Of a stretch of DNA of 64,000 nucleotides, positions 45,206 to 54,810 are shown in pieces (within the stretch, counting starts at the first letter, position 1; the number at the start of each line of letters is the position of its first letter). The stretch is from UBA9160 sp035489755 (GTDB lineage: Bacteria > Myxococcota_A > UBA9160), in contig DATGZK010000018.1 in the NCBI GenBank assembly GCA_035489755.1, positions 93,426-157,425 on the forward strand. The letters run 5' to 3'. The translations under genes were made by a program, and so were the position numbers. The notes beneath the pieces are model-generated. The model made no database searches. It worked only from the letters and a program-made list of their open reading frames with translations, and had not been told where the DNA came from.

Positions 45206-45244
45206 GCTACTTAAAATGTAGCGGTACGCTACTTAAACAGTAGC
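45206..45244. promoter_or_regulatory. Tandem dyad operator for HxlR regulator
   Basis: Two 17-bp sites lie in the divergent gap: GCTACTTAAAATGTAGC (45206-45222) and GCTACTTAAACAGTAGC (45228-45244). Each is an inverted repeat GCTAC/GTAGC with an AT-rich 7-bp centre, and their centres are 22 bp apart, about two helical turns. This is the arrangement expected for two dimers of an autoregulated HxlR protein. Confidence 0.7.
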
Positions 45245-45286
45245 AAAGAAAAAACCGCGCGCCGCACCATCGGCAAAGGAGGCTTC

Positions 45287-45832
45287 ATGCAGCGTTCGCG
45301 CATTGCGCCGCTGGATCCGCCTTACGATCCCGAACTCGCGGAGGAGCTGGCGCGCTTCATGCCTCCCGGCGTACCCCCGCTCCGGCTCTTCAGAACGCTC
45401 GCGCACAATCCGCGCGTGCTCCGAAAGTTCCGGTTGGGCTCCCTGCTTGATCGTGGATCGATTGAGCGGCGGGACCGCGAGATCATCATTCTACGCACCT
45501 GCGCACGCTGTAGGTCCGAGTACGAGTGGGGCGTTCACGTCGCCGTCTTCGCGGCACGCTGCGGCCTCACCGAGGTGGAGGTAGCCGCCTCGCTCCGCGC
45601 GGGCGCCAACGACGCGCTCTGGTCGCCGCGCGATCGCCTGCTCGTGCGACTCGCAGACGAACTCCACGACTTCGCGTCGGTTTCGGACGCGCTCTGGCTC
45701 GAGCTCACGCGCTGCTTCCGTGCCGATCAGCTGATCGAGCTGCTGGTGCTCGTCGGCTTCTATCACACCGTGTCCTTCGCAACGAACGCTCTTCAGGTCG
45801 AGCTTGAGGAGGCGGCGCCGCGGTTCGGCTGA
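45287..45832 (+). CDS. Carboxymuconolactone decarboxylase/AhpD-like protein
   Basis: 181 residues of the all-helical CMD family. Residues from about 58 read RRDREIIILRTCARCRSEYEWGVHVAVFAARCGL, with a CxxC and the downstream histidine found in AhpD-like peroxidase/thiol-disulfide proteins. LIELLVLVGFYHTVSFATNAL is the second helix pair. AAAGGAGG precedes the ATG. The neighbouring HxlR gene and tandem dyads suggest induction by a reactive compound. A decarboxylase or peroxidase role cannot be decided. Confidence 0.85.
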   Translation: MQRSRIAPLDPPYDPELAEELARFMPPGVPPLRLFRTLAHNPRVLRKFRLGSLLDRGSIERRDREIIILRTCARCRSEYEWGVHVAVFAARCGLTEVEVAASLRAGANDALWSPRDRLLVRLADELHDFASVSDALWLELTRCFRADQLIELLVLVGFYHTVSFATNALQVELEEAAPRFG

Positions 45833-45892
45833 CGATCCGGTGGGCGGCAGGAGTGGTCGAGAAGGATCGGGGACGAGGTCGACCTCCGATCC

Positions 45893-45923
45893 CTCCCACG
45901 GACCCGGGGGAGTGGCTTTTTTT
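45893..45923 (+). terminator. Candidate intrinsic terminator
   Basis: CTCCC (45893-45897) pairs with GGGAG (45908-45912), followed by TGGC and seven Ts at 45917-45923. Just upstream is a second hairpin, GGATCGG/CCGATCC (45864-45870, 45886-45892) enclosing GAGGTCGACCTC. Placed between convergent genes, it would end the CMD transcript. The four bases between stem and T-run weaken the call. Confidence 0.5.
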
Positions 45924-46047
45924 GATAGCGCACTCCCGTCTCGACCGATCGTGCGGCCAGGGTCGACCTCGGGCTGCTGCCGCCAGCCACGCCGCTCATC
46001 GGGCAGCTCTCCTTGCCGCAACCCTCGTTCGTGCTCCGGTCGACCGA

Positions 46048-47805
46048 TCAAGTGTTCTCGGCGCCGGCCCCCACTCCCCATGCGGCGAGAAGGCGCGCAT
46101 CACGATCCATGCGACCCTCATGGTTCTCCTCGATGCGGCGCGCCGCTAATTCGACCTGCAGCCTCCGTCGGCGCACGTAGCTCTCGGCGAGGTCGAGTCT
46201 CGTCGCGTCCGCGCCCACCTGGCGCAGCAGCTCGATTGCGGCGAGGACATCGATTACCATCTCGGCCAACAGCTTCGCGCGCAGCAATGCGTAACCGACG
46301 TCGGCGAACAAGACTTTTGTTGCGTTCTCGATCCGTGGGATCTCCTGCTCGACCTGCGCCGCCAAGGCGCTGCGCCGCGGATCGCCTTTCATCGCCTCGA
46401 GCTCACGACGCGCCTCGGCAAACACAGTGCCAAGTGCGCCCTTTCCCATCTCGCGCAGGGCAAACGAGGCCTGAATTTCACTCGTTCCCTCATAGATCGT
46501 CATGATCAGGCTATCGGCGTGGAGCTTCGCCGCGTCTACGTCCATGGTGTAACCGATCCCCCCGAAAACTTGCATGGCATCGCGGGTCACGTCTGAGCAG
46601 ATTTCGGTCGCATAGTACTTGCACAAGGGAGTCAGCAGGCGTACGCGGATGTGCTCGCGTTCGAGCCGCGCGGCGACCTGCCCGCGCTCGGTCGCGCTTC
46701 CGCGACCTGCAGCAAGCCAGTCTTCCGCGGCGAGCGTGAAGTCGTAGAGTTCAAACGCGCGGTAGAGGAGCGCGCGCGCCGCCTCGATATTCACCACCAT
46801 CTTCGCGAGCATGCTCTGCACGAGCGGCTGCTGAGCCACGGGCTTTCCGAACTGCTCGCGCTGGTTGGCGTAGACGGCTGCCTCGTAGAACGCCGCTTCG
46901 GCGAGTCCGAGCGCCTGGGCCGCTACGCCAAGCCGCGCGTTGTTCATGAGCTCCAGCATCGCGCGGAAGCCCCTGCCCTTCCCGCCCAGACGCTGACCGA
47001 TCGCACCTTCGAACACCACCTCGCAGGTCGGTGAGCCGTGGATGCCCAGCTTTCGCTCGAGCCTCGGCACCCGGACGCCGTTCGGTGTACCGTCGGGTCG
47101 ATGACGCGCGACGAGCACAAGGGACAGCCCGTTCGTGGTGCCGCGAGACGACTCAAACGTGTCCGCGTCCCGGGCAAGAACGAGGTGCACCTCGGCGCCG
47201 CCGTTCGTAATGAAGATCTTTTGGCCATCCACGCGGATCGTGCCGTCGGGAAGGTCCGTCGCACGCGTCGAGATTTGGCCGAGATCGCTCCCGGCCTGGG
47301 GCTCCGTCAGATCCATGCAGCCCTGGACCTCGCCGGACGTGAATCGCGGGAGCCAGGTGCGCTTGAGCTGCTCGCTGCCGAATTTCTGAATGTCCCCCGC
47401 CGTACCCGACTGCAATCCAATGATGGTCATGAGGCTGGTGTCGGCACGCGAGATCATCTCCAGGACCATGCCGTTTATGATGAGGGGAATCCCCGGGCCC
47501 CCGTACTCCTCGGCAATTGGCAGAGCGACGAGGCCGTTCTCCCGGAGTGCGTCGTACGCCTTTCGGATGTGCGCAGGCGGTTGAGCTCCACCATCGGGCG
47601 TGAGCTCGGCACCTGCATCCCAGGCCTCTCGCGCAGGACGCTCAAAGGTCGACGCGAGGGCCCCCACGGTCTCTAGAACCGTTCGATAGGCGCCGACCTC
47701 GGCCTCACGGTCCACCTTTCCTTCGCGCAGGAGGTCGAGCAGGCTGTTCCAGTCGACCAGCTTCTCGAGATACAAGCGCATGGTGGCGTCGAAGTAGTCG
47801 TTCAT
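46048..47805 (-). CDS. Acyl-CoA dehydrogenase family protein
   Basis: FAD-dependent acyl-CoA dehydrogenase of 585 residues. EEYGGPGIPL and CMDLTEPQAGSDLGQISTRA form the first signature, RLGVAAQALGLAEAAFYEA the middle part, MQVFGGIGYTMD and MTIYEGTSEIQASFALR the end, with the catalytic glutamate in YEGTSEIQ. The extra C-terminal domain of about 120 residues places it with the larger DmdC/AcdA-like subgroup rather than with 380-residue beta-oxidation enzymes. ATG 47805 is chosen because the upstream in-frame extension overlaps ileS. The acyl substrate is unknown. Confidence 0.9.
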   Translation of the reverse strand: MNDYFDATMRLYLEKLVDWNSLLDLLREGKVDREAEVGAYRTVLETVGALASTFERPAREAWDAGAELTPDGGAQPPAHIRKAYDALRENGLVALPIAEEYGGPGIPLIINGMVLEMISRADTSLMTIIGLQSGTAGDIQKFGSEQLKRTWLPRFTSGEVQGCMDLTEPQAGSDLGQISTRATDLPDGTIRVDGQKIFITNGGAEVHLVLARDADTFESSRGTTNGLSLVLVARHRPDGTPNGVRVPRLERKLGIHGSPTCEVVFEGAIGQRLGGKGRGFRAMLELMNNARLGVAAQALGLAEAAFYEAAVYANQREQFGKPVAQQPLVQSMLAKMVVNIEAARALLYRAFELYDFTLAAEDWLAAGRGSATERGQVAARLEREHIRVRLLTPLCKYYATEICSDVTRDAMQVFGGIGYTMDVDAAKLHADSLIMTIYEGTSEIQASFALREMGKGALGTVFAEARRELEAMKGDPRRSALAAQVEQEIPRIENATKVLFADVGYALLRAKLLAEMVIDVLAAIELLRQVGADATRLDLAESYVRRRRLQVELAARRIEENHEGRMDRDARLLAAWGVGAGAENT

Positions 47806-47854
47806 GGTGGAGGGGCTCCTTGGCTCAAACTTGCAGGATGTTAGCTTCTGGGCC

Positions 47855-50800
47855 ATGGCACCGCGGTTCGAGCGCGTAGCGCCGATCGTGAAGTTTCCGG
47901 ACTTGGAGTCACGGATTCGCGCCTTGTGGAACGAGCGCGATGTGTTTGCCCGCACGCTCGAAAAGCGTCGGGGAGGCAAGCGCTTCGTCTTCTATGACGG
48001 CCCCCCCACTGCGAATGGCCTCCCGCACAATGGCAGCGCCCTGACGCGCGTGTTCAAAGACGTATTCCCACGATATCGGAGTATGCGCGGCTACGACGTC
48101 CCGCGAAAGGCGGGATGGGATACCCACGGCCTTCCTGTCGAGATCGAGGTCGAGAAGGAGCTTCGCATCTCAGGCAAGGAAGCGATCGTTCGATATGGAG
48201 TCGAACCCTTCGTACGTCGCTGTATAGAAAGCGTCTTTCGTTACACCAAAGAATGGACGCAGCTCACACAAGAGCTCGGCTGCTGGCTTGATCTCGAGCA
48301 TGCCTACGTGACCTACCACGAGAGCTACGTCGAGAGCGTATGGTGGGCCCTGTCGGAACTCTTTAGGCGTGGGCTGCTCTACCAAGGGCACAAGGTCGTG
48401 TGGTGGTGGGCGCAAGGTGGTACGGCGCTCTCGGCTGCGGAAGTGGGTCAGGGCTATCGGACCGTAGAGGACCCGTCGCTGTACGTGCGTTTTCCGCTGT
48501 CTGAAGACCCGGAAACCGCGCTCCTGGTATGGACCACCACTCCTTGGACGCTCCCTTCGAACAGCTTCGCCGCGGTCAAGGGCGACGTAGACTATGCGGT
48601 GGCGCGCGACGGTCCCGGGAGGCTGATCGTTGCGGCCGCCTTGGTAGGACAGCTCGCAGAGAAGGTCGGGCGCGAACTCCCGGTGGAGCGGACGCTTCGC
48701 GGTTCCGAGTTGGTAGGGCAAAGATACCTTCCTCCTTTCGACTGGTTCGGGCGCGGGGGAGCCCACCCAAAGCTCTGGCGGATCGTCGAGGCGCCCTTCG
48801 TTGAGCTCGACGCGGGAACCGGAGTCGTCCACGTAGCGCCCGCATTCGGTGAGGTGGACTTCGACCTGCTGCGCCGCGAACGCACCAGCGATCCCGACCT
48901 CCCACTCTTGTGTGCGGTCAGGCCGGATGGCGGTTTTGACCCGCAGCTCGCGCCGCCTGAGTTCGCCGGCCGTTGGGTGAAAGACGCTGACCGTGACCTG
49001 ATTCGCGAACTCAAGGCGCGCGGTCTTGCTTGGCATGTCGAGCAGATCCGGCACGAGTATCCCTTCTGTGAGCGTTCTGAACAGGACCCGCTGATCCAGT
49101 ACGCGAGGCCGGCGTGGTACGTGCGCACCACGAGCAAGGTGGGCGAAGCCCTCGCGACAAACGCACGCATTCAATGGTTACCTGAACACATCCGGGAGGG
49201 CCGGTTCGGAGACTTTTTGCGCAACAACGTCGATTGGGCCCTCTCCCGAGAACGCTTCTGGGGAACGCCGCTCAACATCTGGGTGAATGACGCGACTGGT
49301 GCGACCGACGCACCCGCGTCGGTCGCGGAGATCCTCGCGCGGAACCCCCGCGCCTTCGATGGCTTCGAGGCTGCGCGCGCCCAGGACCCCACCCTCTCGC
49401 CACATCTGCGTGTTCACAAGCCGTGGATCGACGCCGTCACGTGGACGAAGCCGGGAGAGGCCGGTGTATGGCGCCGGGTGCCCGAGGTGATCGACGTCTG
49501 GTTTGATTCGGGCTGCATGCCGTTTGCGCAGTGGGGTTGGCCGCACCGCGGTCGCGAGGAGTTCCGCGCGAACTTTCCCGCCGACTTCATCTGCGAGGCC
49601 ATCGATCAGACGCGCGGCTGGTTCAACTCACTGCTGTGGGTCTCGACGCTGCTCTTTCCCGAGGCCGAAAAGCCGCACCCCTATCGCACCTGCATTGTGC
49701 TCGGCCATGTGTGCGATCGCGAGGGAAAGAAGGAATCGAAGAGCAAGGGCAACTACACCGCACCGTCGGTCATTCTCGAGCGCGTTCGTCTCGAGTTCGC
49801 AGTCGGTGCAGTCGATGCCGCGGGGAATGGACCGCCTGCCGGCGAGGCGTGGGTCGCACGCGAAGACTATGACGGCCTGGACTTGCAGGGCGATCACGCC
49901 AAGGTGCGGATCTACCGTGCGGGCGACGAAGCTCGCTCGGTCGAGCTCGCGCTGCGCCCGATCAAGATTCCTCGGCGGATCGTTCTTCTTTCGGACGTAG
50001 ACCGAAGAGCGCTTGACCTCTCTTGCGCGCCACACGGATTGGAAACGCTGCCGCCCGAGGTGCCGCGCCTTCCGAACAGCGCACGGGTTTTCGTCGAAGA
50101 TCCGAGCTCACCTGCGCCAGGCGCGGACGCGTTCCGTTGGTTTTTCTTCGCCGCGAGTCCGCCCGGGAACAACACCCGCCATTCTCTCGGCGGCGTTCGC
50201 GCGCTGCAGCGCGAGCTCCCGCTTAAGCTTCGCAACGTCTACGCTTTCTTCACGATCTACGCGAATATCGATGGTTTCGATCCGACCGAGCCCGGGTGCA
50301 AGCAAGGCCGCCGACCCGCAGCGCAGCGCGCGCTTCTCGACCGCTGGATCCTCTCCGAGCTCGCGCTCGCCACGGCACGCGTCGTCGAGCAGATGGATGC
50401 GTATCGCATCTACGAAGCCACGGGAGTCTTGACCGATCTGGTGGATGCCCTCTCGAACTGGTACGTGCGTCGTAGCCGCAACCGCTTCTGGGTTTCCGGT
50501 CTCGAACAAGACAAGCTCGACGCGCACTGGACGCTCTTTGAAGCGATCGTCGCGCTGGCGAAACTGCTTGCACCGTTTTTGCCATTTCAGACTGAGGAGA
50601 TCTGGCAGAATCTGATGGTCCGAAGTTTTGGATCGAAGCTGAAGGACGACAGCGTCCACCTCTGCGACTACCCTGAACCGGACCGGACAGCAGTCGATGA
50701 ATCGCTCTCGCGGGCGATGCGAATCGTGCGCGAGGTAGTTTCACTCGGGATGCAGGTGCGGACTGCGCAGAAGCTGCGTGTGCGCCAGCCACTCGAGGCG

Positions 50801-51454
50801 GCCGAGGTTGTGTTGGCCGACCCCACGCTCACGGCGGCTGTCGCAGATCACCTGGAGCTGGTGCGCGAAGAACTGAACGTGCACGCCGTTCATTTCGTGC
50901 CGAAAGCAGACGAGTATGTGCGCTACCTCGTGAAGCCCAATTTCAGGGCCCTCGGGCCGCGCGTCGGAAAGCACATGCCGGCGGTCAAGGCCGCGTTGGC
51001 GGCGGCCGATGGTGCCGCGCTCCTGCGCGAACTCGAGACCCACCAGCGCGTCACGATCGAGGCGGATGGCCGGCAATTCACGCTCGGCCCGGGGGAGATC
51101 ACCGTGGCCCTCGAGGCGAAGCCGGGATTTGCGGCGGCGAGTGGTCCGGCAGGTGTTGTGGTGCTTCGGACAATCCTTACTCCGGAGCTTGTCGAGGAAG
51201 GGCTCTACCGCGAGGTGCTGAATCGCGTGCAGCTGCTTCGCAAGGAGCTCGAGCTCGAGTACACGGGTCGGATCCGGCTTTGGCTGGATGGCGACGCCAC
51301 CTTGCTCGCAGCCGTTCGGCCGCGTGTGGAAGCGCTGGCCGGAGAGACGCTCGCCACCGAGGTGTTGGTCGGCGTCCGGTTGGCGGAGCCTGGGGAGGTT
51401 CGCGAGCTTGAGATCGATGGCCGGCCGCTCGTCTTGGGGTTGGTGAGGGTCTGA
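47855..51454 (+). CDS. ileS: Isoleucyl-tRNA synthetase
   Basis: Class I synthetase of about 1199 residues, long for the family. DGPPTANGLPHNGSALTRVFKD is the HIGH region; the last histidine is serine (HNGS, residues 58-61). VWTTTPWTLPSN belongs to the editing (CP1) domain. GKKESKSKGN (from residue 625) stands for KMSKS. About 120 extra residues follow before the anticodon-binding part, WVSTLLFPE and RGWFNSLLW lie before it. The GLPH signature marks the eukaryote-like IleS type, which in some bacteria is less sensitive to mupirocin. It is divergent from the acyl-CoA dehydrogenase gene across 49 bp. Confidence 0.93.
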   Translation: MAPRFERVAPIVKFPDLESRIRALWNERDVFARTLEKRRGGKRFVFYDGPPTANGLPHNGSALTRVFKDVFPRYRSMRGYDVPRKAGWDTHGLPVEIEVEKELRISGKEAIVRYGVEPFVRRCIESVFRYTKEWTQLTQELGCWLDLEHAYVTYHESYVESVWWALSELFRRGLLYQGHKVVWWWAQGGTALSAAEVGQGYRTVEDPSLYVRFPLSEDPETALLVWTTTPWTLPSNSFAAVKGDVDYAVARDGPGRLIVAAALVGQLAEKVGRELPVERTLRGSELVGQRYLPPFDWFGRGGAHPKLWRIVEAPFVELDAGTGVVHVAPAFGEVDFDLLRRERTSDPDLPLLCAVRPDGGFDPQLAPPEFAGRWVKDADRDLIRELKARGLAWHVEQIRHEYPFCERSEQDPLIQYARPAWYVRTTSKVGEALATNARIQWLPEHIREGRFGDFLRNNVDWALSRERFWGTPLNIWVNDATGATDAPASVAEILARNPRAFDGFEAARAQDPTLSPHLRVHKPWIDAVTWTKPGEAGVWRRVPEVIDVWFDSGCMPFAQWGWPHRGREEFRANFPADFICEAIDQTRGWFNSLLWVSTLLFPEAEKPHPYRTCIVLGHVCDREGKKESKSKGNYTAPSVILERVRLEFAVGAVDAAGNGPPAGEAWVAREDYDGLDLQGDHAKVRIYRAGDEARSVELALRPIKIPRRIVLLSDVDRRALDLSCAPHGLETLPPEVPRLPNSARVFVEDPSSPAPGADAFRWFFFAASPPGNNTRHSLGGVRALQRELPLKLRNVYAFFTIYANIDGFDPTEPGCKQGRRPAAQRALLDRWILSELALATARVVEQMDAYRIYEATGVLTDLVDALSNWYVRRSRNRFWVSGLEQDKLDAHWTLFEAIVALAKLLAPFLPFQTEEIWQNLMVRSFGSKLKDDSVHLCDYPEPDRTAVDESLSRAMRIVREVVSLGMQVRTAQKLRVRQPLEAAEVVLADPTLTAAVADHLELVREELNVHAVHFVPKADEYVRYLVKPNFRALGPRVGKHMPAVKAALAAADGAALLRELETHQRVTIEADGRQFTLGPGEITVALEAKPGFAAASGPAGVVVLRTILTPELVEEGLYREVLNRVQLLRKELELEYTGRIRLWLDGDATLLAAVRPRVEALAGETLATEVLVGVRLAEPGEVRELEIDGRPLVLGLVRV

Positions 51455-51602
51455 TCGCGCGCGGCAGATGGCACTTCGCGAAGGAACTGATCTCGGCCGG
51501 GCAGGTTGCAGAGTTCCTCCCACTCGTGAAGCACGTCGGGCGAGCTGCGCCTTCGTACAGGCATCCTCTTGCAGATCTTGATTTTCACAGCAGCGGCGGG
51601 CA

Positions 51603-52505
51603 ATGACTTCGTTGGAGAAGGGGCAGATAATGGCCGCCATGGTGAGCGAGCCCAGCGCGGAGCTTTCGAATTCGGTCGAGGTCGAAGACGCGATTCACCC
51701 GGTCTCCGTCGTACGCTTTGGTCGTGGCAGCATGGCCGAAGGCCGAGATGCCGTAGCTTGCGAGGAGCCTCTGGAGATCCAGCTCGCTGGCGCTCCGCTC
51801 GCTGTGGTGATGCGCACTCCTGGCCATGACGAGGAGCTCGTGCTGGGTTTCTTGATCACCGAGCGCGTGATCGACTCGCTAGATAATTTGCTCTCATTGC
51901 GACACTGCAGCATCGCGCCGCATCCCGAGGCTGAGGGCAACGTGATGCGCGCCCTCCTACGGCCTGGGGTGCGCGTCGACCTCGAGGCCTTGCGGCGCAA
52001 TCTCTATGCCAGCTCAAGTTGCGGGATTTGTGGCAAGGCCACCATCGAGAATGCCCTCATGGTCGCAAAGCCGCTCGACGACTGCGCTCGATTCCCGCGA
52101 TCGTTCTTCGCGAAACTCATGGAACGGATGCGCTCGGCCCAGTGGGCCTTTGAGCGCACGGGTGGCATCCACGCCGCCGCCCTTGTCGCTCCGGAAGGTG
52201 CTCTGCTTGTGGTGCGCGAGGACGTGGGGCGGCACAACGCGGTGGATAAGGTGGTGGGCTGGGCCGCCCACCGAGGAATGTTGCCGCTCAGCGGCCATGC
52301 ACTGCTGGTCTCGGGCCGCATTTCCTATGAAATTGTCCAGAAGGCGCTCGCGGCTCGTGTTCCTCTGATCGCTGCGGTGTCCGCCCCGACATCCCTGGCG
52401 GTTCGCCTCGCGGAGCAGGCGGGCATTGGGCTGGTGGGCTTTCTGCGGGGGCCGGGCTTCAACGTCTATGGGCACCGCGAGCGTGTGACAGAGGACGGCG
52501 CGTGA
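51603..52505 (+). CDS. fdhD: FdhD, formate dehydrogenase accessory sulfurtransferase
   Basis: 300-residue protein that sulfurates the molybdenum cofactor of formate dehydrogenase-type enzymes. YASSSCGICGKATIE contains the two conserved cysteines (residues 140 and 143) that carry sulfur from IscS. EEPLEIQLAG, RTPGHDEELVLGFL, TGGIHAAALV and REDVGRHNAVDKVVG are family blocks. ATG 51603 is taken; in-frame ATGs at 51630 and 51639 are possible. It overlaps the following molybdoenzyme by 4 bp (GTGA), which is therefore its likely client. Confidence 0.92.
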   Translation: MTSLEKGQIMAAMVSEPSAELSNSVEVEDAIHPVSVVRFGRGSMAEGRDAVACEEPLEIQLAGAPLAVVMRTPGHDEELVLGFLITERVIDSLDNLLSLRHCSIAPHPEAEGNVMRALLRPGVRVDLEALRRNLYASSSCGICGKATIENALMVAKPLDDCARFPRSFFAKLMERMRSAQWAFERTGGIHAAALVAPEGALLVVREDVGRHNAVDKVVGWAAHRGMLPLSGHALLVSGRISYEIVQKALAARVPLIAAVSAPTSLAVRLAEQAGIGLVGFLRGPGFNVYGHRERVTEDGA

Positions 52506-54781
52506 ACGGGAGAGATCAGGGCGCCGCGGCGGGCGGGTTTGCCTCCGTGCTTTCGGCGGCCGAAGCGGTGACGAGGAAGGCAGGACTTGTCCGGGGAGCG
52601 AGAACGCTCTTGCGGATGAATCAGGAGAGCGGATTTGACTGCCCGGGCTGTGCGTGGCCCGATCCGGAAGGGGGAGGCGCGATCGAGTTCTGTGAAAACG
52701 GGGCCAAGCACCTCGCGCACGAAGCCACGCGCCGTCGCGTCGGGCCCGAATTCTTTTCCAAGTGGTCGGTGTCCAGGCTGCTCGAACAGCCGAACCAGTG
52801 GCTCGAAGAACAGGGCCGCCTGACATGTCCGGTCTGGAAGCGCGTCGGTTCCGACCACTATCAACCGATCGAATGGACTCAGGCTTTCTCACGGATCGCC
52901 GGAGTCCTCGGGTCACTGGATTCTCCCCACCAAGCAATCTTTTACACCTCGGGCCGTACGAGCAACGAGGCTGCTTTCCTGTATCAGCTGTTCGTGCGGC
53001 AGTTCGGTACCAACAACTTGCCCGACTGCTCGAACATGTGTCACGAATCAAGCGGAACGGCGCTCAGCGAAACGATCGGTGTTGGCAAGGGTACGGTGAG
53101 TCTGGCCGATTTCGCGCACGCCGACGCGATCTTCTTGCTCGGCCAGAATCCGGGAACCAATCATCCGCGCATGATGACGACGCTCGAAGCCGCCAAGCGC
53201 CGGGGCTGCCGGATTGTTGCGGTGAACCCGCTCCGCGAGCGCGCCCTCGTGCGCTTCGCACATCCGCAGCAGGCGCTGGAGTTGATGGGGCTCACGAGCA
53301 CGGCGATCGCCGACCTCTTCCTCCAGGTACGCGTCGGCGGTGACGTGGCGCTGCTGAAGGGCGTGATGAAGGAGGTGCTCGAGAACGAAGCCCGTGCGCC
53401 GCGTCGAGTTCTGGACTGGGATTTCCTGCGCGATTCGACGCTTGGCTTCGACGAGTTCCGTGATGCACTTGAAGCGGAGCGCTGGGAAGACCTTGTGGAG
53501 CAGAGTGGCATCTCACGCCAGGAGATGCGGCAGGCGGCGGAAATCTACTGTGCGGCCGAGCGGGTGATCGTGTGCTGGGCGATGGGTCTCACGCAGCATC
53601 GTCACGGTGTCGCGAACGTGCAGGAGATCGTGAATCTGCTTCTTCTGCGCGGGAACCTCGGCTTGCAGGGAGCGGGCGCATGTCCGGTGCGCGGTCACAG
53701 CAACGTGCAAGGTGACCGAACCATGGGCATTTGGGAACGGCCAGCCCCCGGGTTCTTGCAGCGTCTTGGCCGGGAGTTTGACTTCGCACCCCCGAGCGCT
53801 CACGGCTTTGACAGCGTGGCCGCGATTCGAGCGCTATACGATGGGCGCGCGCAGCTGTTCTTCGGCCTCGGCGGCAACTTCGCGGTGGCGACTCCCGATG
53901 CCACCTACACGGAGCAAGCACTGCGCCGCTGTCGCCTGACCGCGCACGTCTCTACCACACTAAATCGCTCTCACCTCGTGGCTGGTCAAGAAGCTCTGAT
54001 TCTCCCGTGTCTTGCACGGAGCGAACGCGATGTCGCGGGTGGCATCCCTCAGTTTGTGACGATCGAGGATTCAATGGCCGTCGTTCGCCGCTCGCAGGGA
54101 CAATGCGAGCCCGCCTCATCCCATCTTCGAAGCGAGGTCGCGATCGTGGCTGGGCTCGCCCGGGCCGTTCTCGGCGAGAAGAACCCGGTGCCGTGGGAAG
54201 CCTTGGCCGGCGACTATGACAGGATCCGCGAGCACATCGCGAACGTGGTTTCGGGGTTTGGTCAGATGAACCGCCGAGTCCGCGAGCACGGGGGGATGGT
54301 CCTCCCGGTGCTTCCTGCGGGTGGGAAGCGCAGGATCTTCGCGACGGCATCGCGAAGAGCGCACTTCACGGTGCACAAACTTCCCCAGTTCGCGCTCGAA
54401 CCTGACCAATTCTTGCTGACAACGCTGCGAAGCCACGACCAATTCAACACCACAATCTACAGCGAAGACGACCGCTACCGTGGAATCCGTGGCGGGCGCC
54501 GCGTCGTATTCCTCCATCCCGAAGATGTGATCGCGCAAGGGCTTCGTGACGGCGACCGCGTCGATTTGACCAGCCACTTTGCCGGCGAAAAGCGGACGGT
54601 GTATGGGTTTCGTGTGGTCGCCTACGACCTGCCGCGCGGATGCGCGGCAGCCTATTTCCCGGAGGCCAATCCGCTGGTTCCAGTGGGGAGCGTGGCGGAA
54701 AAGAGCAGAACGCCCACCTACAAGTCGATCGTGATTTCTCTGCTGCGGAGTGGGGACGAGCCTGCCCCGGCTCGGCCCTAG
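52502..54781 (+). CDS. FdhF/YdeP-family molybdopterin oxidoreductase
   Basis: 759-residue bis-MGD oxidoreductase. GFDCPGCAWPDP near the N-terminus, FYTSGRTSNEAAFLYQLFVRQFG, SNMCHESSGTALSETIGVGKG, LGQNPGTNHPRM and the C-terminal RSHDQFNTTIYSEDDRYRG are typical of the YdeP group. The complete four-cysteine cluster motif of true formate dehydrogenases is lacking. YdeP of E. coli is linked with acid resistance; its reaction is not established. The pairing with fdhD suggests a sulfurated Mo centre. GTG start in the fdhD stop. Confidence 0.9.
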   Translation: MNGRDQGAAAGGFASVLSAAEAVTRKAGLVRGARTLLRMNQESGFDCPGCAWPDPEGGGAIEFCENGAKHLAHEATRRRVGPEFFSKWSVSRLLEQPNQWLEEQGRLTCPVWKRVGSDHYQPIEWTQAFSRIAGVLGSLDSPHQAIFYTSGRTSNEAAFLYQLFVRQFGTNNLPDCSNMCHESSGTALSETIGVGKGTVSLADFAHADAIFLLGQNPGTNHPRMMTTLEAAKRRGCRIVAVNPLRERALVRFAHPQQALELMGLTSTAIADLFLQVRVGGDVALLKGVMKEVLENEARAPRRVLDWDFLRDSTLGFDEFRDALEAERWEDLVEQSGISRQEMRQAAEIYCAAERVIVCWAMGLTQHRHGVANVQEIVNLLLLRGNLGLQGAGACPVRGHSNVQGDRTMGIWERPAPGFLQRLGREFDFAPPSAHGFDSVAAIRALYDGRAQLFFGLGGNFAVATPDATYTEQALRRCRLTAHVSTTLNRSHLVAGQEALILPCLARSERDVAGGIPQFVTIEDSMAVVRRSQGQCEPASSHLRSEVAIVAGLARAVLGEKNPVPWEALAGDYDRIREHIANVVSGFGQMNRRVREHGGMVLPVLPAGGKRRIFATASRRAHFTVHKLPQFALEPDQFLLTTLRSHDQFNTTIYSEDDRYRGIRGGRRVVFLHPEDVIAQGLRDGDRVDLTSHFAGEKRTVYGFRVVAYDLPRGCAAAYFPEANPLVPVGSVAEKSRTPTYKSIVISLLRSGDEPAPARP

Positions 54782-54810
54782 TCGGAAGGCGTTCGTGGCA
54801 GGCCTACAGC

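Noticed and set aside
54781..54810. Upstream extension of fpg
   Set aside because: Fpg needs proline as its second residue; only the GTG at 54811 provides it.
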